Below the pieces are notes generated by a model, which saw nothing but the letters and a program-made list of their open reading frames with translations, did no database searches and was not told where the DNA came from. A stretch of DNA of 64,000 nucleotides from Halomonas qaidamensis (lineage in GTDB: Bacteria; Pseudomonadota; Gammaproteobacteria; Pseudomonadales; Halomonadaceae): assembly GCF_025917315.1 (NCBI RefSeq), contig NZ_CP080627.1, forward strand, positions 186,001 through 250,000, written 5' to 3'. This document shows, in pieces, positions 15,605 to 26,754 of the stretch. How positions within the stretch are numbered: the first letter of the stretch is position 1; each line of letters starts with the position of its first letter. A program made the position numbers and the translations under genes.

Positions 15605-16243
15605 ATGACTATCGGTTTAGTCGGTAAAAAGGCCGGGATGACCCGTGTCTTTACCGAAGATGGCGCTTCTGTGCCCGTGACCGTTATTGAAGTTGATCCT
15701 AACCGTGTAACGCGCGTTAAGACCCTTGAGTCTGACGGTTATGCAGCGGTTCAGGTCACCACAGGTTCTCGCAAAGCCAAGCACCTCACCAAAGCGCAAG
15801 CGGGTCAGTTTGCCAAGGCGGGTGTTGAGGCTGGTCGTTCACTGATGGAATTTCGTCTTGCAGAAGGCGAAGAATCTCCAGAAGTGGGTGGCGAACTCAC
15901 CGTATCCCTCTTCGAAGCTGGTCAAATGATTGATGTGACCGGCACCTCTAAGGGTAAAGGCTTCCAGGGTGCTGTTAAGCGCTGGAATTTCCGTACCCAA
16001 GACAACACGCACGGTAACTCCCTGTCGCACCGCGCGCCGGGTTCTATCGGCATGTGTCAGACCCCGGGTCGCGTATTTAAAGGCAAAAAAATGGCCGGTC
16101 AAATGGGTAATGCCCGTTGCACCGTACAGAGCCTTGAGATCGTCCGTGTCGACGCCGAGCGTAACCTGCTGCTGATCAAAGGTGCTGTTCCGGGCGCGAC
16201 CGGTAGCGATGTTATCGTTCGCAGCGCCGTGAAAGCTCGCTGA
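15605..16243 (+). CDS. rplC: 50S ribosomal protein L3
   Basis: The 212-residue early-assembly protein whose central extension reaches the peptidyl transferase centre. The conserved [17 protein letters not shown] and the later [20 protein letters not shown] stretch (with the glutamine methylated in E. coli) are present. A TAGGAG Shine-Dalgarno precedes the ATG. Confidence 0.98.
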   Translation: MTIGLVGKKAGMTRVFTEDGASVPVTVIEVDPNRVTRVKTLESDGYAAVQVTTGSRKAKHLTKAQAGQFAKAGVEAGRSLMEFRLAEGEESPEVGGELTVSLFEAGQMIDVTGTSKGKGFQGAVKRWNFRTQDNTHGNSLSHRAPGSIGMCQTPGRVFKGKKMAGQMGNARCTVQSLEIVRVDAERNLLLIKGAVPGATGSDVIVRSAVKAR

Positions 16244-16258
16244 AGGGGATAATTACCA

Positions 16259-16864
16259 ATGAATCTGAATCTTGCTGCAGGCACGGGTACCGTTGAAGTA
16301 GCCGACGCCACTTTTGGCAAAGAATTCAACGAAGCGCTGGTTCACCAGGTGGTAACTGCCTATTTGGCTGGTGGCCGTCAAGGTACTCGCGCTCAAAAGA
16401 ACCGTTCCGACGTACGTGGTGGTGGTAAAAAGCCGTGGCGTCAGAAAGGTACCGGTCGTGCACGTGCCGGTACTATCCGCTCTCCGCTATGGCGCAGCGG
16501 CGGCGTAACTTTCGCGGCGCGTCCTCAGGACCATAGCCAGAAAGTAAACCGCAAAATGTACCGTGCGGCGATGCGTTCCATCCTGTCTGAACTCGTACGT
16601 CAAGAGCGTCTGATCGCTATTGAAGAGTTTAGCGTTGAAGCGCCGAAGACCAAGCAGGTAGCTGCCAAGCTGAAAGAGCTCAACCTTGAGAAAGTGTTGA
16701 TCGTTACTGAAGAAATTGACGAGAAGCTCTATCTGGCCGCACGCAACCTTCCCCACGTTGACGTGGTGGATGTCGCTGCAGCTGATCCGGTGAGCCTAGT
16801 TGCCTTTGATAAGGTTCTGGTCACCGTCTCCGCCCTGCGTAAATTCGAGGAGAAGCTGGCATGA
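16259..16864 (+). CDS. rplD: 50S ribosomal protein L4
   Basis: The 201-residue protein lining the exit tunnel; the extended loop ([17 protein letters not shown]) is present. In E. coli L4 also represses the S10 operon through the operon leader. The leader here is too short to hold the E. coli-type L4 site, so that control may be missing or different. It overlaps the rplW start by four bases. Confidence 0.98.
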   Translation: MNLNLAAGTGTVEVADATFGKEFNEALVHQVVTAYLAGGRQGTRAQKNRSDVRGGGKKPWRQKGTGRARAGTIRSPLWRSGGVTFAARPQDHSQKVNRKMYRAAMRSILSELVRQERLIAIEEFSVEAPKTKQVAAKLKELNLEKVLIVTEEIDEKLYLAARNLPHVDVVDVAAADPVSLVAFDKVLVTVSALRKFEEKLA

Positions 16865-17157
16865 ACCAGGAGCGCGTATTTAAGGTTCTGCTTGGACCGC
16901 ACGTGACCGAAAAGGCCGCGATGGCAGCCGAGCGCAACCAGTACGTTTTCAAAGTGGCATCTGATGCTACCAAGCCCGAGATCAAGAAAGCCGTTGAAGC
17001 ACTATTCGGCAAGAAGGTCGGCAGCGTTCAAGTATTGAACGTGAAGGGTAAAACTAAGCGTACTGCTCACGGCGTTGGCCTGCGTAAGGGTTACCGCAAA
17101 GCGTATGTGACCCTGGCTGCGGGTGAAACGCTCGAAGACTTCTCTGGCGCCGAATAA
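16861..17157 (+). CDS. rplW: 50S ribosomal protein L23
   Basis: The 98-residue protein at the exit-tunnel rim that docks trigger factor and SRP. It begins [19 protein letters not shown] and overlaps the end of rplD by ATGA, indicating translational coupling. Confidence 0.98.
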   Translation: MNQERVFKVLLGPHVTEKAAMAAERNQYVFKVASDATKPEIKKAVEALFGKKVGSVQVLNVKGKTKRTAHGVGLRKGYRKAYVTLAAGETLEDFSGAE

Positions 17158-17174
17158 GGGCAGGAGTACGGATA

Positions 17175-18005
17175 ATGGCAATCGTCAAGACCAAACCCAC
17201 ATCCGCCGGTCGTCGCCACGTCGTTAAGATCGTTGGTGAAGAACTGTACAAAGGCCGTGCTTATGCACCGCTTTTGGAAAAACAGTCCAAGTCCGGTGGC
17301 CGTAACAACTACGGTCGCATCACCACTCGCCACGTGGGCGGTGGTCATCGTCACCACTATCGGTTGATCGACTTCAAGCGCACAAAAGATGGCATTCCTG
17401 CCACTGTTGAGCGTCTGGAGCACGACCCGAACCGCAGTGCGCACATTGCACTGCTAAAGTACGCTGATGGCGAGCGTCGTTACATCATTGCACCGAAAGG
17501 TGTCAGCGCGGGTGACGTGCTGGAATCTGGTGTAAACGCGCCCATCAAGAAAGGTAATGCTTTGCCGCTGCGCAACATCCCGCTTGGTTCTACCGTTCAC
17601 GGTATCGAACTGAAGCCGGGTAAAGGCGCGCAGATTGCTCGCAGTGCCGGTACTAGCGCCCAGTTGGTCGCTCGTGAAGGTAATTACGCCACCTTGCGTC
17701 TTCGCTCTGGCGAAATGCGTAAAGTACTGGCTGAATGCCGCGCGACCTTGGGTGAAGTGAGCAACTCTGAGCACAGCCTGCGTCAACTTGGCAAGGCCGG
17801 TGCGAAGCGCTGGAGAGGCGTGCGTCCGACTGTTCGCGGTGTCGCGATGAACCCAGTCGATCACCCGCACGGTGGTGGCGAAGGCCGCACCAGTGGTGGT
17901 CGTCACCCGGTATCCCCATGGGGCGTGCCGACTAAGGGTCACAAGACGCGTAAGAACAAGCGCACCGACAAGCTGATCATTCGTCGTCGTAATAAGACGC
18001 GTTGA
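17175..18005 (+). CDS. rplB: 50S ribosomal protein L2
   Basis: The 276-residue core protein near the peptidyl transferase centre. The conserved C-terminal motif [18 protein letters not shown], with the catalytically important histidine, is intact. GGCAGGAG precedes the ATG. It is co-transcribed in the S10 operon. Confidence 0.99.
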   Translation: MAIVKTKPTSAGRRHVVKIVGEELYKGRAYAPLLEKQSKSGGRNNYGRITTRHVGGGHRHHYRLIDFKRTKDGIPATVERLEHDPNRSAHIALLKYADGERRYIIAPKGVSAGDVLESGVNAPIKKGNALPLRNIPLGSTVHGIELKPGKGAQIARSAGTSAQLVAREGNYATLRLRSGEMRKVLAECRATLGEVSNSEHSLRQLGKAGAKRWRGVRPTVRGVAMNPVDHPHGGGEGRTSGGRHPVSPWGVPTKGHKTRKNKRTDKLIIRRRNKTR

Positions 18006-18038
18006 TCTAAATTGCCAAGACATTAAGAGGTAACGGCT

Positions 18039-18314
18039 GTGCCACGTTCACTAAAGAAAGGTCCCTTCATTGACCTTCATCTTTTGAAGAAGGTAGAGGC
18101 TGCAGTGGAGAAGAACGATCGCAAACCGATCAAGACTTGGTCGCGTCGTTCGATGATCCTGCCAAACATGGTAGGCCTCACAATCGCTGTCCATAACGGT
18201 CGCCAACACGTCCCGGTGCATGTCTCCGAGGAAATGGTTGGTCACAAGCTGGGCGAATTCGCTGCTACTCGCACTTATCGCGGGCATGCGGCGGACAAGA
18301 AAGCCAAACGGTAA
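18039..18314 (+). CDS. rpsS: 30S ribosomal protein S19
   Basis: The 91-residue head protein ([20 protein letters not shown]...). The GTG start at 18039 follows AAGAGG and gives the normal family N-terminus. It lies between rplB and rplV in standard order. Confidence 0.98.
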   Translation: MPRSLKKGPFIDLHLLKKVEAAVEKNDRKPIKTWSRRSMILPNMVGLTIAVHNGRQHVPVHVSEEMVGHKLGEFAATRTYRGHAADKKAKR

Positions 18315-18332
18315 GCCAGAGAGGATTGAGAG

Positions 18333-18665
18333 ATGGAAGTCACAGCTAAGCTGCGTGGCGCTCGTTTATCCGCCCAGAAGGCCCGTTTGGTGGCTGACCA
18401 GGTGCGCGGTAAACCGGTCGCCGAAGCACTCGACCTGCTGACCTTCTCACCGAAGAAGGCTGCCAAGCTGGTTAAGAAAGTGCTGCAGTCCGCCATTGCA
18501 AACGCGGAAGAAAATAACGGCATGGATATAGACGAGCTGCGTGTCTCGACCATCTGCGTCGATGAGGGCATGACGCTCAAGCGTATCAAGCCGCGTGCCA
18601 AAGGGCGTGCGGATCGTATCTTGAAGCGCACCTGTCACATCACCGTCAAGGTAGCCGAGAAGTAG
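18333..18665 (+). CDS. rplV: 50S ribosomal protein L22
   Basis: The 110-residue protein whose beta-hairpin lines the exit tunnel. The macrolide-relevant loop region ([20 protein letters not shown]) shows no deletion. The ATG follows AGAGGAT. Confidence 0.98.
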   Translation: MEVTAKLRGARLSAQKARLVADQVRGKPVAEALDLLTFSPKKAAKLVKKVLQSAIANAEENNGMDIDELRVSTICVDEGMTLKRIKPRAKGRADRILKRTCHITVKVAEK

Positions 18666-18676
18666 GAGTCGACCAG

Positions 18677-19378
18677 ATGGGTCAGAAAGTCAATCCAACA
18701 GGCATTCGACTGGGCATCGTCAAAGACCATGCTTCTGTCTGGTATGCCGAGCGCGGCGCCTATGCCGATAAGCTCAATAATGATCTCGAAGTGCGCAGCT
18801 TCCTGGAACAGCGTTTGAAAAACGCTTCCGTAAGCCGCATTCACATCGAGCGTCCGGCTAATAATGCCCGCATCACCATTCACACTGCCCGTCCGGGTAT
18901 CGTGATTGGCAAAAAAGGTGAAGATGTCGACCGTTTGCGTCGTGATCTCACCGAGATGATGGGCGTTCCGGTTCATGTGAACATTGAAGAAGTTCGCAAG
19001 CCGGAGCTGGATGCCAAGCTAGTCGCTGCTAACGTAGCGGGTCAGCTTGAGCGTCGCGTCATGTTCCGTCGTGCTATGAAGCGCGCGGTACAGAACGCAA
19101 TGCGTCTTGGCGCTGGCGGCATTAAGATTCAGCTGTCAGGTCGTCTGGGTGGTGCCGAAATCGCACGTACCGAATGGTACCGCGAAGGTCGCGTTCCGTT
19201 GCACACGTTGCGTGCGGATATCGACTACGCCACTTACGAAGCTCACACCACCTACGGCGTCATCGGCGTCAAAGTGTGGATCTTCAAGGGCGAAATCCTC
19301 GGTGGTATCGAGGAAGTACGTGCCAAGGCTAAGCAACAGCCTGCCGGCAACGCGCCCAAGAAGAAAGGTTCCAGGTAA
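18677..19378 (+). CDS. rpsC: 30S ribosomal protein S3
   Basis: The 233-residue mRNA-entry-site protein with an RNA-binding KH domain ([16 protein letters not shown] near residue 75) and the C-terminal S3 domain. The usual short basic tail ends in KKKGSR. Eleven bases follow rplV. Confidence 0.98.
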   Translation: MGQKVNPTGIRLGIVKDHASVWYAERGAYADKLNNDLEVRSFLEQRLKNASVSRIHIERPANNARITIHTARPGIVIGKKGEDVDRLRRDLTEMMGVPVHVNIEEVRKPELDAKLVAANVAGQLERRVMFRRAMKRAVQNAMRLGAGGIKIQLSGRLGGAEIARTEWYREGRVPLHTLRADIDYATYEAHTTYGVIGVKVWIFKGEILGGIEEVRAKAKQQPAGNAPKKKGSR

Positions 19379-19393
19379 GGGGAGAGCGAGTCG

Positions 19394-19807
19394 ATGTTAC
19401 AGCCCAAGCGTATGAAATTCCGTAAGATGATGAAAGGCCGCAACCGTGGCCTGGCGCATCGCGGAAGCAAGATCAGCTTCGGGGAGTACGGTCTCAAAGC
19501 AACCGGTCGTGGCCGCATTACTGCGCGCCAGATCGAAGCCGGCCGTCGTGCGATCACACGTCACGTTAAGCGTGGCGGTAAAATTTGGATCCGCGTCTTC
19601 CCTGATAAGCCGATCTCCAAGAAGCCGCTCGAAGTTCGTATGGGTAAAGGTAAAGGTTCCGTTGAGTACTGGGTAGCCCAGATCCAACCGGGTCGGGTCC
19701 TGTACGAAATTGAAGGTGTATCTGAAGAGCTGGCCCGTGAAGCATTTGAGTTGGCCGCACAGAAGATGCCCTTGTCCACCACCTTTGCTAAACGGACGGT
19801 GATGTGA
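19394..19807 (+). CDS. rplP: 50S ribosomal protein L16
   Basis: The 137-residue protein that helps place tRNA at the A and P sites. The conserved [13 protein letters not shown] region includes the arginine that is hydroxylated in E. coli. Its stop codon shares a base with the rpmC start. Confidence 0.98.
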   Translation: MLQPKRMKFRKMMKGRNRGLAHRGSKISFGEYGLKATGRGRITARQIEAGRRAITRHVKRGGKIWIRVFPDKPISKKPLEVRMGKGKGSVEYWVAQIQPGRVLYEIEGVSEELAREAFELAAQKMPLSTTFAKRTVM

Positions 19808-19998
19808 TGAAAGCCCAGGAAATTCGTGAAAAGTCCGTAGGAGAGCTTCAAGAGCAACTCCTCGAGCTACTCCGCGAGCAGTTTAACCTGCGCATGCAGA
19901 AGGCCACTGGCCAACTGAGCCAGACTCATCTGCTCAAGCAGGTCCGCCGGGATATCGCCCGCGTGAAGACTATGCTCAACGAGAAGGCAGGTGAATAA
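19807..19998 (+). CDS. rpmC: 50S ribosomal protein L29
   Basis: The 63-residue protein at the exit-tunnel rim ([17 protein letters not shown]...). I take the ATG at 19807, which overlaps the rplP stop by one base; an in-frame GTG three bases earlier is less family-like. Confidence 0.97.
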   Translation: MKAQEIREKSVGELQEQLLELLREQFNLRMQKATGQLSQTHLLKQVRRDIARVKTMLNEKAGE

Positions 19999-19999
19999 G

Positions 20000-20260
20000 A
20001 TGGCCGAAGAGAAAAAAACACGTACGCTCACCGGCAAGGTGGTGAGCGATAAGATGGATAAATCCATCGTCGTAATGATCGAGCGTCGTGAGCGTCACCC
20101 GATCTACGGAAAATACGTCAAGCGCTCCACCAAGCTGCACGCCCATGATGAGGCGAACCAGGCTAAGGCAGGCGATACGGTTTCCATTCAGGAGTGCCGT
20201 CCGCTTTCCAAGAAGAAAGCTTGGACGCTGGTCGAGGTGGTCGAACAAGCCAAGGGTTAA
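20000..20260 (+). CDS. rpsQ: 30S ribosomal protein S17
   Basis: The 86-residue primary 16S-binding protein. The family core ([20 protein letters not shown]) follows an eight-residue lead. The ATG at 20000 is used; an in-frame GTG at 19991 overlaps rpmC and would add three residues. Confidence 0.97.
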   Translation: MAEEKKTRTLTGKVVSDKMDKSIVVMIERRERHPIYGKYVKRSTKLHAHDEANQAKAGDTVSIQECRPLSKKKAWTLVEVVEQAKG

Positions 20261-20310
20261 TCCCCTTGTCTGTTCAACCAGTGCAGTCAGATTAGGTTTG
20301 GAGAAAACCG

Positions 20311-20682
20311 ATGATTCAGACTCAGACAATGCTGGATGTCGCCGACAACAGCGGAGCGCGCCGGGTGCAATGCATCAAGGTGTTAGGCGGTTCACACCGT
20401 CGCTACGCTCGCGTTGGTGACGTCATTAAGGTAACGGTGAAGGAAGCGATTCCGCGCGGTAAGGTCAAAAAAGGCCAAGTGCTGAAAGCGGTAGTCGTTC
20501 GCACCCGTAGTGGCGTCCGTCGTAGTGACGGTTCGCTGATCCGTTTCGATGGAAATGCGGCAGTTTTGTTGAATAACACCAACGAACAGCCGATCGGCAC
20601 GCGTATCTTCGGGCCGGTAACTCGTGAACTTCGTAATGAGAAGTTCATGAAGATCATTTCCCTAGCGCCTGAAGTGCTGTAA
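20311..20682 (+). CDS. rplN: 50S ribosomal protein L14
   Basis: The 123-residue protein forming an intersubunit bridge and the RsfS silencing-factor site ([20 protein letters not shown]). It starts the spc segment of the cluster. The 50-base gap before it is the largest in this part, matching the S10/spc operon boundary in E. coli. Confidence 0.98.
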   Translation: MIQTQTMLDVADNSGARRVQCIKVLGGSHRRYARVGDVIKVTVKEAIPRGKVKKGQVLKAVVVRTRSGVRRSDGSLIRFDGNAAVLLNNTNEQPIGTRIFGPVTRELRNEKFMKIISLAPEVL

Positions 20683-20696
20683 GGAGCGAGGCGGAT

Positions 20697-21011
20697 ATGC
20701 AAAAGATCAAACGTGACGATGAAGTCATCGTCATCGCCGGGAAGGATAAAGGCAAGCGTGGCACTGTTAAGCGGGTATTAGAAAACCGTTTCGTGGTGTC
20801 CGGTGTGAATATGATTAAACGTCACACCAAGCCTAATCCCATGGCGGGAAATCAGGGCGGTATCGTCGAGCGTGAGGCTCCGATTCACGCGTCCAACGTA
20901 GCCATCTTCAATTCGGAGACCGGTAAGGCGGATCGCGTCGGCTTCCAAGTTAAGGAAGACGGTACCAAGGTACGTATCTACAAGTCGACGCAGACGCAGA
21001 TCGACGCCTAA
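20697..21011 (+). CDS. rplX: 50S ribosomal protein L24
   Basis: The 104-residue assembly initiator with an N-terminal KOW motif ([20 protein letters not shown]). In E. coli S8 represses the spc mRNA near rplX-rplE. The start is preceded by AAGGAG. Confidence 0.98.
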   Translation: MQKIKRDDEVIVIAGKDKGKRGTVKRVLENRFVVSGVNMIKRHTKPNPMAGNQGGIVEREAPIHASNVAIFNSETGKADRVGFQVKEDGTKVRIYKSTQTQIDA

Positions 21012-21029
21012 CGCGAGTCGGGTAGCAAA

Positions 21030-21569
21030 ATGGCGAACTTGAAAGAACGTTATCAAAACGAGGTCGTGGCTCAGCTCAAAGAGCAGTTCAGCTACGCCAA
21101 CGTAATGCAGGTACCCCGGATCACGAAAGTGACTCTGAACATGGGTATCGGCGAAGCGGTCAGCGATAAAAAGCTGATCGATAATGCCATCGGCGACCTG
21201 GAGAAACTCTCCGGTCAAAAACCGTTGGTGACCAAGGCACGCAAGTCCATCGCGGGCTTCAAGGTGCGCGAAGGTTGGCCGATTGGTGTCAAAGTTACAC
21301 TACGCTCAGCGCGTATGTGGGACTTCTTGGACCGTTTGGTGAACATTGCGATTCCCCGCGTGCGTGACTTCCGTGGTCTCAATCCGAAGTCTTTTGACGG
21401 TCGCGGCAATTACTCAATGGGTGTGCGTGAGCAGATCATCTTCCCAGAGATCGAGTATGATAAGATCGATCGTATCCGGGGGCTGGACGTCACTATCACT
21501 ACTACCGCCAACACCGACGAGGAAGGTCGTGCGCTATTAGCGGCACTGAACTTCCCGTTTAAGAAATAA
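21030..21569 (+). CDS. rplE: 50S ribosomal protein L5
   Basis: The 179-residue protein of the central protuberance that binds 5S rRNA. Typical stretches [18 protein letters not shown] and [17 protein letters not shown] are present. Confidence 0.98.
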   Translation: MANLKERYQNEVVAQLKEQFSYANVMQVPRITKVTLNMGIGEAVSDKKLIDNAIGDLEKLSGQKPLVTKARKSIAGFKVREGWPIGVKVTLRSARMWDFLDRLVNIAIPRVRDFRGLNPKSFDGRGNYSMGVREQIIFPEIEYDKIDRIRGLDVTITTTANTDEEGRALLAALNFPFKK

Positions 21570-21579
21570 GGGTTGGATC

Positions 21580-21885
21580 ATGGCTAAGAAAAGTATGATA
21601 GAGCGCGAGCTCAAGCGTACTCAGCTAGTCGAGAAGTATGCGGCTAAGCGCGCAGAGCTCAAGAAAATCATCTCGGACGTGAACGCTTCTGAAGAAGAAC
21701 GTTTCGAGGCGACGCTGAAGCTGCAGCAACTGCCGCGTGACTCAAGCCCGGTGCGTCAGCGTAACCGCTGCCGCGTCACTGGCCGTCCGCACGGTTTTTA
21801 CAACAAGTTCGGCCTTGGCCGTAACAAGCTGCGTGAAGCCGCCATGCGTGGCGACGTCCCTGGTCTGAAAAAGTCCAGTTGGTAA
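21580..21885 (+). CDS. rpsN: 30S ribosomal protein S14 (zinc-free form)
   Basis: The 101-residue long form of S14. The CxxC pairs of the zinc-binding short form are absent, as in most gammaproteobacteria, so this copy does not depend on zinc. It ends in the conserved GLKKSSW. Confidence 0.98.
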   Translation: MAKKSMIERELKRTQLVEKYAAKRAELKKIISDVNASEEERFEATLKLQQLPRDSSPVRQRNRCRVTGRPHGFYNKFGLGRNKLREAAMRGDVPGLKKSSW

Positions 21886-21917
21886 CGTCACGTCGAATCA
21901 TCAGGAGCGCACATTAA

Positions 21918-22310
21918 ATGAGCATGCAAGACACTCTAGCGGATATGTTTACCCGTATCCGCAATGCGCAGATGGCCACCAAGGAGACGGCTACCATGCC
22001 GTCCTCCAAGCTGAAAGTTGAAGTGGCCCGCGTGTTAAAGGAAGAAGGCTACATTACCGACTTTACGGTGGCTGAAGGCGTTAAACCCGAGCTGACCGTT
22101 ACTCTCAAGTACTTCGAGGGTAAGCCGGTTATTGAGCACATTCAGCGGGTTTCCAAGCCGTCTTTGCGCCAATACAAGGGCAAGGACAACCTGCCTAAGG
22201 TCGCCGATGGTCTGGGTATCGCGATTGTCACCACCTCTAATGGTGTCATGACCGATCGTGCCGCGCGCCAAGCAGGCGTCGGTGGCGAAGTCATCTGCAC
22301 CGTATTCTAG
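21918..22310 (+). CDS. rpsH: 30S ribosomal protein S8
   Basis: The 130-residue central-domain assembly protein and, in E. coli, the translational repressor of the spc operon. It begins [18 protein letters not shown] and ends in the usual [15 protein letters not shown] precedes the start. Confidence 0.98.
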   Translation: MSMQDTLADMFTRIRNAQMATKETATMPSSKLKVEVARVLKEEGYITDFTVAEGVKPELTVTLKYFEGKPVIEHIQRVSKPSLRQYKGKDNLPKVADGLGIAIVTTSNGVMTDRAARQAGVGGEVICTVF

Positions 22311-22319
22311 GAGGCTGGA

Positions 22320-22850
22320 ATGTCCCGCATAGCGAAATATCCGGTTAAAGTGCCTGCTGGTGTCGAGATTAAAATCGATGCTGGCCAGCTGACCGCCAAA
22401 GGCGGCCAGGGCACACTATCTATGACCATTCACCAAGATGTGGTGATTGGTCAAGAAGATGGTCAGCTGACCTTCGCCCCGAGTGAGTCTGCCAAGAGCT
22501 GGGCAATGGCCGGTACTACCCGCGCCTTGGTTCAGAACCTGGTAACGGGCGTATCCGAGGGTTTCACAAAAACTCTCGAAATTGTAGGCGTCGGTTATCG
22601 TGCCCAAGCTAAGGGCCAGACGCTCAATCTTTCACTGGGCTTCTCGCACCCGGTCGACTATGAACTGCCTAAGGGTGTCTCAGCGGAAACGCCGAAGAAC
22701 ACCGTGATCGTGCTGAAAAGCGCGGACAAGCAGATGCTCGGCCAGTGCGCCGCGGAAATCCGCGCCTTCCGTCCCCCTGAGCCGTATAAAGGCAAGGGTG
22801 TTCGGTACGCCGACGAGCAGGTGCGTCGCAAAGAAGCCAAGAAGAAGTAA
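22320..22850 (+). CDS. rplF: 50S ribosomal protein L6
   Basis: The 176-residue protein near the factor-binding site, with two repeated L6 folds and the C-terminal signature [11 protein letters not shown]. Start at 22320 follows AGGAGG. Confidence 0.98.
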   Translation: MSRIAKYPVKVPAGVEIKIDAGQLTAKGGQGTLSMTIHQDVVIGQEDGQLTFAPSESAKSWAMAGTTRALVQNLVTGVSEGFTKTLEIVGVGYRAQAKGQTLNLSLGFSHPVDYELPKGVSAETPKNTVIVLKSADKQMLGQCAAEIRAFRPPEPYKGKGVRYADEQVRRKEAKKK

Positions 22851-22859
22851 GGCAGGGTT

Positions 22860-23210
22860 ATGAACGCGAAGAAAGAATCTCGTCTCCGTCGTGCCCGCCG
22901 CGCTCGCGCAAAGATCCGCGAGCTGGGCGTGTATCGCCTGTGCGTCAACCGTACTCCGCGTCACATCTATGCGCAGATTATCTCGCCGGATGGTGGCAAA
23001 GTGCTAGCCAGTGCTTCTACGCTGGACAAAGCACTGCGCGAGGGTGCGACTGGCAACGCAGAAGCCGCCTCTAAGGTTGGCGCTCTGATTGCTGAACGCG
23101 CTAAAGAAGCAGGCATCACCCAGGTGGCCTTCGATCGTGCTGGCTTTAAGTATCACGGTCGCGTTAAGGCTCTGGCCGACGCCGCTCGTGAAGGCGGCCT
23201 GGAATTCTAA
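22860..23210 (+). CDS. rplR: 50S ribosomal protein L18
   Basis: The 116-residue 5S rRNA-binding protein ([21 protein letters not shown]), with the conserved C-terminal [21 protein letters not shown]. Confidence 0.98.
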   Translation: MNAKKESRLRRARRARAKIRELGVYRLCVNRTPRHIYAQIISPDGGKVLASASTLDKALREGATGNAEAASKVGALIAERAKEAGITQVAFDRAGFKYHGRVKALADAAREGGLEF

Positions 23211-23221
23211 AGGGTTTTACG

Positions 23222-23722
23222 ATGGCGAAGAACGAACAGCAAAGCGGTGATCTGCAAGAGAAGTTAGTGCAGGTTAACCGCGTCGCCAAGGTGGTCAAAG
23301 GTGGTCGTATTTTCGGCTTCACCGCGCTGACCGTCGTTGGTGATGGTAAAGGTCGTGTCGGTTTTGGTCGTGGCAAGGCGCGTGAAGTGCCGGTCGCGAT
23401 TCAGAAAGCGATGGATCAAGCTCGTCGCAACATGGTCAAGGTCAACCTTGCAGGCCATACGCTTCAGTACCCGGTAAAAGCCCGTCATGGTGCTTCCAAG
23501 GTGTACATGCAGCCGGCTTCTGAAGGTACCGGTATCATCGCTGGCGGCGCTATGCGCTCTGTACTAGAGCTTGCTGGCGTCCATGATGTACTGGCCAAGT
23601 GCTACGGTTCCACCAACCCGGTTAACGTGGTACGGGCGACTGTTAAAGGTCTCTCCTCCATGCAAGCACCGGAAGACGTGGCCGCTAAGCGCGGTCTGTC
23701 TGTCGAAGCGATCACGGGGTAA
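23222..23722 (+). CDS. rpsE: 30S ribosomal protein S5
   Basis: The 166-residue fidelity protein at the mRNA entry. The N-terminal double-stranded-RNA-binding fold ([20 protein letters not shown]) is intact. Confidence 0.98.
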   Translation: MAKNEQQSGDLQEKLVQVNRVAKVVKGGRIFGFTALTVVGDGKGRVGFGRGKAREVPVAIQKAMDQARRNMVKVNLAGHTLQYPVKARHGASKVYMQPASEGTGIIAGGAMRSVLELAGVHDVLAKCYGSTNPVNVVRATVKGLSSMQAPEDVAAKRGLSVEAITG

Positions 23723-23728
23723 GGCACC

Positions 23729-23911
23729 ATGGCAGCAACGATCAAGGTTACCCAGATCCGCAGCACCATCGGCGTTTTGCCCAAGCACAAGGCTACTATG
23801 AAAGGCCTGGGTCTGCGTCGCATCGGTCACACGGTTGAGCTGGAAGACACCCCTGCCGTACGCGGCATGATCCACAAGGTTAACTACCTTGTGCGCGTTG
23901 AGGGAGAGTAA
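23729..23911 (+). CDS. rpmD: 50S ribosomal protein L30
   Basis: The 60-residue small protein ([20 protein letters not shown]) in its standard place between rpsE and rplO, three bases before rplO. Confidence 0.97.
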   Translation: MAATIKVTQIRSTIGVLPKHKATMKGLGLRRIGHTVELEDTPAVRGMIHKVNYLVRVEGE

Positions 23912-23914
23912 TCC

Positions 23915-24349
23915 ATGAAACTCAATACCCTGAGCCCTGCACCGGGCTCCAAACACGCTGAAAAGCGCGTTGGTCGTGGTATCGGTTCCGGTCTTGGTAA
24001 GACCGGCGGCCGTGGCCACAAAGGTCAGAAATCTCGCAGTGGCGGCAGCGTCAAGCCTGGTTTCGAAGGCGGTCAGATGCCACTACAGCGTCGTTTGCCG
24101 AAGTTTGGCTTTACGTCTGCTAAGTCGCTGGTATCTGAAGAAGTACGTCTGGCTGAACTTGCTAAGGTTGCTGGTGACGAAGTCACTATGGAAACTCTGA
24201 AGCAAGCCAACGTGCTGAAGGATGCGACGCTTCACGCGAAGATCATCCTTTCTGGCGAACTGAACAAGGCGGTTACCGTTCGTGGTATCAAGGTCACCAA
24301 AGGTGCCCGTGAAGCGATCGAAGCCGCCGGCGGCAAGGTAGAGGACTAA
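23915..24349 (+). CDS. rplO: 50S ribosomal protein L15
   Basis: The 144-residue late-assembly protein. It has the glycine-rich N-terminal stretch ([20 protein letters not shown]) and the C-terminal globular part. secY begins directly after its stop codon. Confidence 0.98.
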   Translation: MKLNTLSPAPGSKHAEKRVGRGIGSGLGKTGGRGHKGQKSRSGGSVKPGFEGGQMPLQRRLPKFGFTSAKSLVSEEVRLAELAKVAGDEVTMETLKQANVLKDATLHAKIILSGELNKAVTVRGIKVTKGAREAIEAAGGKVED

Positions 24350-25681
24350 ATGGCCAAGTCAGGAAATATGCCGGCGATGGGCAGCGGTCTGAGTGAACTG
24401 TGGGCGCGTTTGCGCTTCGTACTCCTCGCCATCGTGGTGTACCGTATTGGTGCCCACATTCCCGTTCCCGGTATCAATCCTGACCAGCTTGCTGCCTTGT
24501 TTAGGGAGCAACAGGGCACCATCCTAGGCATGTTCAACATGTTCTCAGGTGGCGCCCTGGAGCGTATGAGCGTCCTCGCCTTGGGCATAATGCCCTACAT
24601 TTCGGCGTCGATTATCATGCAGCTCATGACTGCAGTCTCTCCTCATCTTGAGCAGCTCAAGAAAGAGGGTGAGGCTGGCCGCCGCAAGATTAGCCAGTAC
24701 ACCCGCTACGGCACGGTGATACTGGCTCTTGTCCAGGCGACCGGCATGTCGGTCGGTCTGGCTAGCCAAGGCATCGCATACAGCGCTGACTTTAGCTTCT
24801 ATTTCACCGCCGTGATTACGTTTGTGTCAGGTGCGGTGTTTATGATGTGGCTAGGTGAGCAGATCACCGAGAAGGGTATTGGCAACGGTATTTCGCTGCT
24901 AATCTTCGCGGGGATCGTTGCTGGGCTGCCCAGTGCCGTCGGGCAAGCATTCGAGCTTGCTCGTAATGAAGGGGCCTGGAATGTTCTTCCGCTGTTAGCG
25001 CTGTCAGTGCTAGGTATTGCTACCGTTGCATTTGTGGTATTCATCGAACGCGGTCAACGCCGTTTGAAAGTGAATTACCCTAGGCGACAGGTTGGCAATA
25101 AGATGTATGCAGGTCAAAGCAGCTATTTGCCTTTGAAAGTGAATATGGCTGGTGTTATTCCAGCAATTTTCGCCTCCAGTATTTTGCTCTTCCCGGCCTC
25201 AATTGGTCAGTGGGTTGGTGCTGGCGAAGGAATGGAGTGGTTGCAGCGTGCATCACAAGCGTTAGGCCCTGGCCAACCGCTTTACATCTTGCTTTTCGCG
25301 GCGGCAGTGGTATTCTTCTGCTTCTTTTACACAGCGCTGGTCTTCAACCCCAAGGATGTGGCTGACAATCTCAAAAAGTCAGGCGCTTTCCTGCCGGGCA
25401 TTCGCCCCGGCGAGCAGACCGCTCGCTATATCGATAAAGTAATGACTCGTCTTACTTTGTTCGGTGCCTTGTATATCACTGCGGTTTCCTTGATGCCCCA
25501 GTTCCTGATAGTCGCTTGGAACGTGCCGTTTTTCTTCGGTGGTACCTCGCTTCTAATCGTGGTTGTGGTCATCATGGACTTCATGGCCCAGGTGCAGTCG
25601 CATCTCATGTCGCATCAATATGACTCGGTGATGAAGAAGTCCAACCTGAAAGGCTACGGTAGCGGCGGCATCACGCGCTGA
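24350..25681 (+). CDS. secY: Protein translocase subunit SecY
   Basis: The 443-residue core of the SecYEG inner-membrane protein channel. Ten membrane segments are evident, starting near residue 20 ([20 protein letters not shown]). The conserved cytosolic loop [15 protein letters not shown] and the plug region are present. The ATG is immediately adjacent to the rplO stop, implying tight coupling with the ribosomal operon. Confidence 0.98.
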   Translation: MAKSGNMPAMGSGLSELWARLRFVLLAIVVYRIGAHIPVPGINPDQLAALFREQQGTILGMFNMFSGGALERMSVLALGIMPYISASIIMQLMTAVSPHLEQLKKEGEAGRRKISQYTRYGTVILALVQATGMSVGLASQGIAYSADFSFYFTAVITFVSGAVFMMWLGEQITEKGIGNGISLLIFAGIVAGLPSAVGQAFELARNEGAWNVLPLLALSVLGIATVAFVVFIERGQRRLKVNYPRRQVGNKMYAGQSSYLPLKVNMAGVIPAIFASSILLFPASIGQWVGAGEGMEWLQRASQALGPGQPLYILLFAAAVVFFCFFYTALVFNPKDVADNLKKSGAFLPGIRPGEQTARYIDKVMTRLTLFGALYITAVSLMPQFLIVAWNVPFFFGGTSLLIVVVVIMDFMAQVQSHLMSHQYDSVMKKSNLKGYGSGGITR

Positions 25682-25709
25682 GGCGCGCCGTTGCGATTTG
25701 GAGAGAACG

Positions 25710-25823
25710 ATGAAAGTTCGAGCTTCCGTAAAGAAGATGTGCCGTAACTGTAAGATCATTCGTCGCAATGGCGCTGTCCGCGTCATTTGCATCGAACCGC
25801 GGCACAAGCAGCGCCAGGGTTAA
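25710..25823 (+). CDS. rpmJ: 50S ribosomal protein L36 (zinc-ribbon form)
   Basis: A 37-residue protein. Cys11, Cys14, Cys27 and His32 form the intact zinc ribbon (CRNC...C....H), so this is the zinc-dependent form. GGAGAG precedes the ATG at 25710. Confidence 0.96.
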   Translation: MKVRASVKKMCRNCKIIRRNGAVRVICIEPRHKQRQG

Positions 25824-25851
25824 TTCCTGGGTTGTTTTTAAGCGGGTGCCG

Positions 25852-25888
25852 GCATACCCCTTGCCATAAGGCTTATAAAGGGGTATGC
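25852..25888 (+). promoter_or_regulatory. Nested hairpin in the rpsM leader (candidate S4-type alpha operon control element)
   Basis: GCATACCCCTT pairs perfectly with AAGGGGTATGC and encloses a small GCC-ATAA-GGC hairpin. In E. coli the alpha operon leader, just before rpsM, folds into a pseudoknot bound by S4, which represses rpsM, rpsK, rpsD and rplQ. The position fits such a leader, about 60 bases before the rpsM start. No clean T-tract follows, so termination alone is less likely. Confidence 0.5.
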
Positions 25889-25946
25889 TGTTGCGCCTTT
25901 TGTAGATGAATAAACGAGCAAGCCGCTCAAATTTCGGAGTAAGCTG

Positions 25947-26303
25947 ATGGCCCGTATTGCAGGCGTCAATATCCCGGACAACAAGCATGCGGCGATCTCG
26001 CTGACCTATATCTTCGGGATTGGCCGTACCCGCGCACAGCACGTTTGTGCTGCTGCCGGTATCGCGCCTACTGCCAAGATCCAGGATCTATCTAGCGATG
26101 AGCTTGATACCCTGCGTTCTGAAGTTGGCAAGTACACCGTAGAAGGCGACCTTCGTCGTGATGTTACGCTTAATATTAAGCGTCTCATGGACTTAGGCTG
26201 CTACCGTGGTCTGCGTCATCGTCGTAGTCTTCCGCTGCGTGGTCAGCGGACTAAGACTAACGCGCGTACCCGTAAGGGCCCGCGTAAGCCGATCCGCAAA
26301 TAA
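25947..26303 (+). CDS. rpsM: 30S ribosomal protein S13
   Basis: The 118-residue head protein that makes intersubunit bridges and contacts P-site tRNA ([20 protein letters not shown]). It is the first gene of the alpha operon, with the S4-type leader upstream. CGGAG precedes the start. Confidence 0.98.
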   Translation: MARIAGVNIPDNKHAAISLTYIFGIGRTRAQHVCAAAGIAPTAKIQDLSSDELDTLRSEVGKYTVEGDLRRDVTLNIKRLMDLGCYRGLRHRRSLPLRGQRTKTNARTRKGPRKPIRK

Positions 26304-26355
26304 TACGCAGGCTCTTTAATAGAGAGTTGACGTAAAGACAGGAATAGACATCAAC

Positions 26356-26742
26356 ATGGCTAACCCGCGTAGTAACCGTAAAAAGGTTAAAAAGCAGGTA
26401 GTGGACGCCGTAGCGCACATCCACGCTTCTTTTAACAACACGATCGTGACGATCACAGACCGCCAGGGCAATGCTCTTTCATGGGCAACTGCCGGTGGTT
26501 CGGGTTTTCGTGGTTCTCGTAAGAGCACCCCGTTCGCTGCTCAAGTGGCAAGTGAACGTGCAGCAACTGCTGCAGCCGAGTATGGTGTGAAAAACGTAGA
26601 CGTGCTGGTCAAAGGCCCCGGTCCTGGCCGTGAATCCGCTGTGCGCGCTCTCAATGCCGCCGGCTTCCGCGTGCAAAGCATCATTGACGCGACGCCCATT
26701 CCCCACAATGGCTGCCGTCCGCCTAAGAAACGCCGCGTTTAA
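26356..26742 (+). CDS. rpsK: 30S ribosomal protein S11
   Basis: The 128-residue platform protein near the E site and the Shine-Dalgarno helix. It ends in the conserved [16 protein letters not shown]. Confidence 0.98.
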   Translation: MANPRSNRKKVKKQVVDAVAHIHASFNNTIVTITDRQGNALSWATAGGSGFRGSRKSTPFAAQVASERAATAAAEYGVKNVDVLVKGPGPGRESAVRALNAAGFRVQSIIDATPIPHNGCRPPKKRRV

Positions 26743-26754
26743 GGAGACAGATTC